Origin: Thermoplasmata archaeon
GTDB lineage: Archaea; Thermoplasmatota; Thermoplasmata; Thermoplasmatales; Thermoplasmataceae
NCBI GenBank assembly: GCA_021799755.1
Contig: JAJYZU010000036.1
Span: 1 to 9,672 of the forward strand
Direction: 5' to 3'
DNA length: 9,672 nucleotides
The notes under the pieces are model-generated. The model had not been told where the DNA came from. It worked only from the letters and a program-made list of their open reading frames with translations, and searched no databases. The position numbers and the translations under genes were made by a program. Within the stretch, counting starts at the first letter, position 1. Each line of letters begins with the position of its first letter. Shown piece by piece: positions 6,513-9,672 of this stretch.

Positions 6513-7067
6513 TCAGCAAACTATTACCTTGATTTTATCGCTGTCAGGAAAGTTATCATGGATCCAGTCGCTGAAGCCCTTTAGTGAGAACTCTTTGCCA
6601 TTTTCGAGCATGATGTCTCCAAGATAAGCGATCACAAGAAATTTCGACTTAAATTCTGAATAATGCTTCTTTAACTTAAGATAATCACCATTTATCCCTC
6701 CTTCTTTATTAGAACCATATAGATCAACTTCCAACGGTTCTGGATCGCCATTGGCCCTGCAATTGACTGGTGCCTTGATCTCGACGACGCTCTTTTCGTT
6801 CGTCCCGTTTCTGCAAACAAGGTCAGGGATTGCATTCTCGTCTTTTTCTGCCTCATCCGGTCTAAGATAATCCACAAAAAGAGTATTCCGATAAGACTTG
6901 TCTTTCTCTACCATAAGCCGATAAAGCTCCGCGACAAATTCTCTTTCGCCGCTGTATGATCTCTCCTTTGTTTCGCGGCTTTTATTCCACTCCGTATTCT
7001 TTCCCCTCAAAAACTTGGCTGCATCCGTGCAGCACTCTTTCAAATCCTTTTCAAATTTATTATTCAT
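6513..7067 (-). CDS. PD-(D/E)XK-type nuclease-like protein A
   Basis: 184 residues. The core reads IPDLVCR (80-86), then a short turn, then KSVVEIKAPVN (92-102), which is the D-x(10-20)-E-x-K signature of PD-(D/E)XK nucleases (Asp82, Glu96, Lys98). An upstream helix carries acidic residues (GEREFVAELYRLM, 40-52), the usual place for an extra metal ligand. After the core come GGINGDYLKLK (123-133), KFLVIAYLG (142-150) and KIKVIVC at the end. It is clearly a diverged paralogue of the next gene upstream (7135-7692). AGGTGG lies seven bases before ATG 7065-7067, so the start is firm. Probably a DNA- or RNA-cleaving component of the defence island; the substrate is unknown. The fold call rests on motif spacing, not on a search. 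Confidence 0.75.
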   Translation of the reverse strand: MNNKFEKDLKECCTDAAKFLRGKNTEWNKSRETKERSYSGEREFVAELYRLMVEKDKSYRNTLFVDYLRPDEAEKDENAIPDLVCRNGTNEKSVVEIKAPVNCRANGDPEPLEVDLYGSNKEGGINGDYLKLKKHYSEFKSKFLVIAYLGDIMLENGKEFSLKGFSDWIHDNFPDSDKIKVIVC

Positions 7068-7138
7068 GTGCTTCCCACCTTTAAAATATCTTCCAGCTCA
7101 TGTTTCTCTAATAAAACTCCCCTTGTTTTGCAGCTCAA
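7064..7138 (-). CDS. possible 24-codon TTG-start coupling ORF between the two nuclease genes
   Basis: TTG at 7136-7138 overlaps the stop of nuclease B (TTGA), and the TGA overlaps the ATG of nuclease A (ATGA). The peptide contains VLLEKHELEDILKVG. AAGGAGTG lies 9-11 bases upstream. It fills the 67-base gap exactly, which is suggestive, but every ATGA start supplies one of the two overlaps for free. Low confidence. Confidence 0.22.
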   Translation of the reverse strand: MSCKTRGVLLEKHELEDILKVGST

Positions 7139-7692
7139 ACGAAATCGCACTCCTTGGGTATGCTTACTATCAGTTTCACCTTATCGCTCAAGTATGATTT
7201 TGTATCTTTTTCTACTTTGTCCTTTATTTGTTGAAGGCTAACGTTAGATCTCCCGGTATATGCCCCAATAGCTACCCCTTTCATGGAAGGGCGATTTTTG
7301 ATAATTCCCTTAAGCTTATCCAGGTCCCCCTTGACACCGCCCATAGAATTCATCCGCCTCAACCCCTTGCTCTTTTCTCTGTATGAAATGAGTTTTGCCT
7401 CAATCATGTATGTCAAATCGTCGTCTGCTTCCACCCAGAGGTCAATCTTCTTGTCTTTATACTTCTCATCATTAGTGTCAGGCCTGTTCTCAAGGGATAT
7501 TCTCCAATAATCAATGCCGGATTGTACCAGTTCGTGATACAACATTGCCACGAAGGTTGCCTCGTATTCGCTCCAGTTGTCCTCACCAGAATCCTTTGCC
7601 AGTTTTCGATTCATATTTGCGGCTTTCCCTGTCGCTTTTGCGCACGAATCCAGTATTTTAAGCTCAATTTCTTCTGTTGTTCCTTTATTCAT
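7135..7692 (-). CDS. PD-(D/E)XK-type nuclease-like protein B
   Basis: 185 residues. Core KKIDLWVEADDDLTYMIEAK (81-100) gives Asp84, Glu98 and Lys100 in PD-(D/E)XK order; an upstream helix SEYEATFVAMLYHELV (41-56) carries Glu44. After the core come MGGVKGDLDKLK (117-128), KGVAIGAYTG (138-147) and KVKLIVSIP (171-179). The same blocks in the same order occur in protein A (E..FVA.LY.L, RP, I(P)DL, (I/V)E.K, GG..GD..KLK, IAYLG/IGAYTG, KVKLIV), so the two arose by duplication and have diverged strongly. GGAGTGA at 7700-7706 is seven bases before the ATG. I infer they could form a heterodimer or be a nuclease and a modified, regulatory copy. No helicase or methylase is fused to it. Confidence 0.75.
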   Translation of the reverse strand: MNKGTTEEIELKILDSCAKATGKAANMNRKLAKDSGEDNWSEYEATFVAMLYHELVQSGIDYWRISLENRPDTNDEKYKDKKIDLWVEADDDLTYMIEAKLISYREKSKGLRRMNSMGGVKGDLDKLKGIIKNRPSMKGVAIGAYTGRSNVSLQQIKDKVEKDTKSYLSDKVKLIVSIPKECDFV

Positions 7693-7755
7693 ATTCTTTT
7701 CACTCCCATACTATCCCGTCATTTTCCCTTTTCACACCTTGTTGACGTACACTTT

Positions 7756-8076
7756 CTAAACCATATAGTTATATCTGGAAGGTTTATCACATTTACAACT
7801 ACGCTCGTGGCATTTTTTTGATCTCCTGCCATTTTGGCTTACGTGCAAAACATTAGGACCTTTGATTATCTTGTCCCTTCCTTTGTTAAATACAATTCTG
7901 TGATTACAAAGACGGCAAGTGCCAAAATCTATCTCTACTCCGTGACGGGGGGGATGTTTGATGTTACCCTGGTCCTCCATCCCGAGTTCCCGATTGGAAG
8001 TCAAATTCTCGTTAGTTTCAAGAAACTTGATTCTTCCTTTACTGTCTCTACCATTTGCCCCTTTGAACTCCGCCAA
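7756..8076 (-). CDS. small predicted zinc-binding protein, TTG start
   Basis: 106 residues. The N-terminal half is polar and probably flexible. The C-terminal half carries CRLCNHRIVF (54-63), then GPNVLHV with His78, Cys89 in KKCHE, and CKC (94-96): a C-x2-C ... H ... C arrangement suited to one zinc site, with extra Cys/His nearby. The start is TTG at 8074-8076, chosen because a perfect AGGTGA (8083-8088) stands six bases before it and contains the stop of the previous gene. The next in-frame ATG is 32 codons later and has no Shine-Dalgarno. No family name is recognised. It may bind nucleic acid or hold a complex together with the nuclease-like proteins downstream. Confidence 0.7.
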   Translation of the reverse strand: MAEFKGANGRDSKGRIKFLETNENLTSNRELGMEDQGNIKHPPRHGVEIDFGTCRLCNHRIVFNKGRDKIIKGPNVLHVSQNGRRSKKCHERSCKCDKPSRYNYMV

Positions 8077-8082
8077 CTTCCT

Positions 8083-8226
8083 TCACCTCTTCGGATCCTT
8101 GGAACCGGACACCGACTTCTGGACATACAGCGTGCCTATGGCCGGCGATCCAGTGCTCTTCTCCTGAAACCTGTAAGTGTTCTTCGTTGCTCTCTCGAAC
8201 TCAAAATCTATCACTTTCTTGTCCAT
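8083..8226 (-). CDS. 47-residue conserved-looking small protein (TKNT..GTLYVQK type)
   Basis: Starts MDKKVIDFEFERATKNTYRF and continues to IGTLYVQKSVSG, ending DPKR. The pairing of TKNT(Y/V)(R/V)(F/Y) with (I)GTLYVQK recurs, as I remember it, in very small hypothetical proteins of archaea and bacteria; no function is known to me. The predicted shape is a compact beta protein. The start at ATG 8224-8226 is preferred over an earlier in-frame one because GGAGGGG (8235-8241), inside the end of the previous gene, lies eight bases upstream and the gap after that gene's TAA is only five bases. Its own TGA forms part of the Shine-Dalgarno of the next gene, so the three genes are translated as a set. 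Confidence 0.72.
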   Translation of the reverse strand: MDKKVIDFEFERATKNTYRFQEKSTGSPAIGTLYVQKSVSGSKDPKR

Positions 8227-8231
8227 TTTTT

Positions 8232-8504
8232 TTACCCCTCCAAAATCTCCTCTATCCTTGGCAGGTTTCTCTCTATCCACAAATTTAACTTATTCTCTGG
8301 ATTGGCATCCATTTTGCCATCCTTGTTGAATGCCACATCCTTGGATACTCCGCAGTATCGCGGCAGGAACCAGTTCCACAGGATGTCCCTGATTGATATG
8401 CTCACCTTCTTCCAGATGCGCCTTATGCCCTGATATTTGTCAGAAAACAGCATGTTATCAAGTTCCTCATCCATTCCCGAAAGATCGCTTTCACTCCAAA
8501 CCAT
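8232..8504 (-). CDS. unknown 90-residue protein, first larger gene of the small-gene operon
   Basis: Starts MVWSESDLSGMDEELDNMLF; the middle is IRRIWKKVSISIRDILWNWF, then PRYCGVSKDVAFNKDGK, and the end is NLWIERNLPRIEEILEG. It is mostly helical and rich in Trp and acidic residues, with no known motif. The start ATG at 8502-8504 is chosen because GGGGTGTG (8511-8518) lies six bases before it; a GTG at 8511-8513 three codons earlier would have no room for a ribosome site. It is followed within five bases by the 47-residue gene. No family is recognised. The position at the head of an operon with nuclease-like genes makes a regulator or small effector subunit possible, but nothing in the sequence shows this. 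Confidence 0.68.
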   Translation of the reverse strand: MVWSESDLSGMDEELDNMLFSDKYQGIRRIWKKVSISIRDILWNWFLPRYCGVSKDVAFNKDGKMDANPENKLNLWIERNLPRIEEILEG

Positions 8505-8522
8505 GTTTTTCACACCCCAGAA

Positions 8523-8585
8523 TTACATTAATTTCCAAACGTATTTCACCCATTCTTCCGGTTTGTTAGGAAAGGATACATGCAA
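8523..8585 (-). CDS. possible 20-codon TTG-start leader ORF
   Basis: TTG, then HVSFPNKPEEWVKYVWKLM, then TAA, ending 18 bases before the ATG of the 90-residue gene. The peptide looks protein-like (K/E/W-rich). GGTAAGAG (8586-8593) sits directly before it, and a TATA-like box at 8617-8627 would start transcription about ten bases upstream. The frame is closed by TAA just upstream, so it is not the tail of something longer. Short and unproven. Confidence 0.25.
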   Translation of the reverse strand: MHVSFPNKPEEWVKYVWKLM

Positions 8586-8616
8586 CTCTTACCGGATTGT
8601 TTTACCCCAAAACGCC

Positions 8617-8627
8617 TAATAAATATT
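8617..8627 (-). promoter_or_regulatory. candidate TATA box of the small-gene operon
   Basis: On the minus strand AATATTTATTA, the most AT-rich, TATA-like string upstream of 8504. Expected transcription start is near 8596, giving a leader of about 90 bases to the ATG at 8504. Confidence 0.4.
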
Positions 8628-8652
8628 GTTACGGATTGCATGTCAATAATTG

Positions 8653-8664
8653 GCAATGCATTGC
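8653..8664. promoter_or_regulatory. 12-bp palindrome between divergent promoters, possible operator
   Basis: GCAATGCATTGC is a perfect inverted repeat. It lies between the minus-strand TATA candidate (8617-8627) and the plus-strand one (8687-8694). Its right half is part of ATTGCATG (8660-8667), which also occurs as a direct repeat at 8635-8642, 25 bases away. This arrangement suits a regulator that controls both transcripts; no regulator gene is obvious in the window. Confidence 0.4.
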
Positions 8665-8686
8665 ATGGACAGGAATCCTTACAGTG

Positions 8687-8694
8687 TATAATTA
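8687..8694 (+). promoter_or_regulatory. candidate TATA box of the 69-residue gene
   Basis: TATAATTA, about 74 bases before the ATG at 8761; transcription would start near 8717. The remainder of 8695-8760 shows only the short imperfect palindrome CCTATTAGG (8728-8736). Confidence 0.35.
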
Positions 8695-8760
8695 TGCTCT
8701 TTTTCTCATTTATCGGCCTCATGGCAACCTATTAGGTCTCCAGAAAATAAAGGGAAATTC

Positions 8761-8970
8761 ATGAACAGGAAGGGAGAATCGCTGTATTTACCTGACGAAG
8801 CCGCAAAGCAGAAAGCACGCAGCGAGGGATATCGCAAGGGTTGGGGCGACTGGAGAATACTTAATGAGGGTATTGTCCAGAATGCACTGAGGGACAGCAG
8901 GAACTACCATGATTTCCTAAGGACACTGCAGGACAAATTCTCAGAGGCTGAATGGACCAGATTACTATGA
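8761..8970 (+). CDS. unknown 69-residue protein
   Basis: Starts MNRKGESLYLPDEAAKQKA, contains EGYRKGWGDWRILNEG, and ends DKFSEAEWTRLL. It is charged, helical and soluble, with no Cys and no known motif. There is no good Shine-Dalgarno (only AAAGGGAAA eight or so bases before the ATG), but the codon pattern and composition look coding, and base composition is closer to the host core genes at the right than to the AT-rich small-gene operon. It is divergent from that operon and lies next to the 3' side of tRNA-Pro. It could be a host gene that borders the island or a remnant of a mobile element. Family not recognised. Confidence 0.55.
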   Translation: MNRKGESLYLPDEAAKQKARSEGYRKGWGDWRILNEGIVQNALRDSRNYHDFLRTLQDKFSEAEWTRLL

Positions 8971-9050
8971 ACTAGCTCGAGAAGAAATACTACACGGGAA
9001 GGAAGGACCAGTTTGACGTGGAACGCACCTGCACTCTATGGGACCGTTGA
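8952..9050 (+). pseudogene. protein-like frame with in-frame TAG running into tRNA-Pro, possible gene scar
   Basis: An ATG at 8952 opens MDQITMN, meets TAG at 8973-8975, and continues for 24 codons as LEKKYYTGRKDQFDVERTC, TLWDR and a stop at 9048-9050. The second part looks like real protein (K/Y/D-rich, one Cys). Its last codons lie within the complement of the tRNA 3' end. Likely the scar of a gene cut when something inserted at the tRNA, or chance. Confidence 0.2.
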
Positions 9051-9111
9051 GATTTGAACTCAAGTTACCAACACCCCAAGCTGGTAGGATACCAAGCTAC
9101 CCCACGGTCCC
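9039..9111 (-). tRNA. tRNA-Pro (anticodon GGG)
   Basis: Read on the minus strand the sequence folds as a cloverleaf. The acceptor GGGACCG pairs with CGGTCCC (discriminator A at 9039). The D-arm is GGGT...TCCT with an AGCTTGGTA-type loop. The anticodon stem CCAGC/GTTGG carries the loop TTGGGGT with anticodon GGG (9075-9077), next comes a 4-base variable region TAAC, and the T-arm is TTGAG-TTCAAAT-CTCAA. No intron and no encoded CCA. The 5' end abuts the rpoN stop codon with no spacer, so it is probably co-transcribed with rpsI-rpoN and released by RNase P and tRNase Z. Its 3' end faces the defence island. Confidence 0.95.
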
Positions 9112-9330
9112 TCACGAAAATGGCAGGATTTCGTCGATGAGATCAGCGTGAGACAGTATCATTCTCCTGCAGCAGTACCTGTCTACGTGAAGATCGTTAA
9201 GGGTCTTGGCCACTTCCTCTGCAGTCGGCTCCCTTCCGGATGACCTGATTTCGTTCATCTTGCTGGTAAATTTTACGTAATCAGAGGCGACAACCTTGCC
9301 GCAACTGAAACATCTGACCGGTATAATCAT
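9112..9330 (-). CDS. rpoN: DNA-directed RNA polymerase subunit N (Rpb10 homologue)
   Basis: 72 residues, the usual archaeal size. Subunit N is a zinc-bundle protein of the D-L-N-P assembly platform of archaeal RNA polymerase. The N-terminus MIIPVRCFSCGKVV carries the first Cys pair (C7, C10) and YCCRRM (52-57 region) the second, together the CxxC...CC zinc site. The start ATG at 9328-9330 is preceded by AGGTGATCAG (9331-9340), an excellent Shine-Dalgarno that contains the rpsI stop. The four-base spacing from rpsI and the direct junction with tRNA-Pro match the conserved archaeal S9-rpoN cluster. It is a strong marker that the right edge is host core genome. Confidence 0.98.
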   Translation of the reverse strand: MIIPVRCFSCGKVVASDYVKFTSKMNEIRSSGREPTAEEVAKTLNDLHVDRYCCRRMILSHADLIDEILPFS

Positions 9331-9334
9331 CTGA

Positions 9335-9672
9335 TCACCTATATGACTTCTGTCTCTTTACCCTTGCGCCCCGTCCCATTGGCTTCTTGGGGAGTTTGCG
9401 CCTTATGTCGTTCACGAGCATGGTCCTGTCGTACTGCCTGAATTTCTCCTCGAGCGTATCGTCCGATACGAACTTTATGATGCCCTTTGCTATGGCTGTC
9501 CTGGAAGCGTCAGCCTGACCCGTCACTCCCCCTCCGGAGACTGTGACCTCTATGTCTATCTCGTTAGCCTTGTCGCCAAGCAGCAGGATTGGCTCCCTGA
9601 TCTTTTCTCGCAGGATGGCAACCGGATGCAGTTCAACAGGGTAGCCGTTTATTGTTACCTGCCCCTTTCCTT
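9335..9672 (-). CDS. rpsI: 30S ribosomal protein S9 (archaeal/eukaryotic uS9), N-terminus outside the window
   Basis: About 111 C-terminal residues are visible; the frame is open to the edge, and the first 15-25 residues are missing. Visible landmarks are GQVTINGYPVELHPVAILRE near the edge, DIEVTVSGGG, TGQADASRTAIAKGI, MLVNDIRRKLPKKPMGRGA and the basic tail KRQKSYR ending in Arg, whose C-terminus reaches toward the P-site tRNA in the ribosome. A GTG inside the gene (9524-9526) is an internal valine, not the start. It is followed by rpoN after four bases and is probably in one operon with L13/L18e upstream, outside the window. Confidence 0.97.
   Translation of the reverse strand, partial: GKGQVTINGYPVELHPVAILREKIREPILLLGDKANEIDIEVTVSGGGVTGQADASRTAIAKGIIKFVSDDTLEEKFRQYDRTMLVNDIRRKLPKKPMGRGARVKRQKSYR

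Noticed and set aside
7834..8433. 199-codon plus-strand frame, longer than any single minus-strand gene there
   Set aside because: It lies antisense to three minus-strand genes that have good ribosome sites, shared stop/start signals and recognisable motifs (CxxC, TKNT..GTLYVQK). The plus frame is a Ser/Leu/Phe-rich string typical of a shadow.
8973..8975. In-frame TAG read as pyrrolysine in the 8952-9050 frame
   Set aside because: No pylTS genes or PYLIS element and no methylamine methyltransferase context; a decayed or chance frame is simpler.
1..9672. CRISPR array or cas genes
   Set aside because: No regularly spaced repeats of 24-40 bases seen on reading the window, and no Cas-like protein among the frames.

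Overview
The window comes from an archaeon, most likely a Thermoplasmatales-type euryarchaeon. The right edge carries the archaeal informational cluster rpsI (archaeal S9), rpoN (RNA polymerase subunit N/Rpb10) and a tRNA-Pro(GGG), all on the minus strand. Start sites carry archaeal GGAGGTGATC-like Shine-Dalgarno sequences, arginine is mostly AGG/AGA, and coding density is high. The order-level placement is a judgement from gene style, not from a search.

Layout, left to right. (1) 1-693: the 5' part of an unrecognised minus-strand gene, then about 490 bases with no convincing intact gene, holding what looks like the C-terminal remnant of an IS200/IS605 TnpB. (2) 694-2249, plus strand: a vsr-dcm operon (Vsr-type endonuclease and C5-cytosine methyltransferase) with a 4-base ATGA overlap. 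(3) 2217-5993, minus strand, convergent with dcm and overlapping its 3' end by 33 bases: a tightly coupled unit of a 28-residue mini-ORF, a one-TM small protein, a 760-residue protein with two GHKL ATPase modules (Hsp90/MORC-like at the N-terminus, histidine-kinase-like at the C-terminus with a candidate phospho-His), and a receiver-like domain fused to a HEPN-like domain with an R-x4-H motif. (4) 6102-8504, minus strand, visibly AT-richer: at least five small genes (90-residue unknown, 47-residue TKNT..GTLYVQK protein, Zn-finger protein with a TTG start, two diverged PD-(D/E)XK-type nuclease paralogues), plus a 114-residue unknown. (5) 8505-8760: a divergent control region with candidate TATA boxes on both strands and a 12-bp palindrome between them. 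(6) 8761-8970: a 69-residue unknown on the plus strand. (7) 9039-9672: tRNA-Pro, rpoN and rpsI, the host core.

The whole block between the TnpB remnant and tRNA-Pro reads as a defence island inserted against the 3' end of a tRNA gene. The most interesting unit is the dual-ATPase kinase with the receiver-HEPN protein. The sequence is consistent with a phosphorelay from a sensor with an Hsp90/MORC-like ATPase head to a HEPN ribonuclease-like effector, next to a membrane-anchored partner and a Vsr/Dcm pair that could supply self/non-self DNA marking. The domains are read from the sequence. The phosphorelay, the RNase activity and the link to Vsr/Dcm are inference.
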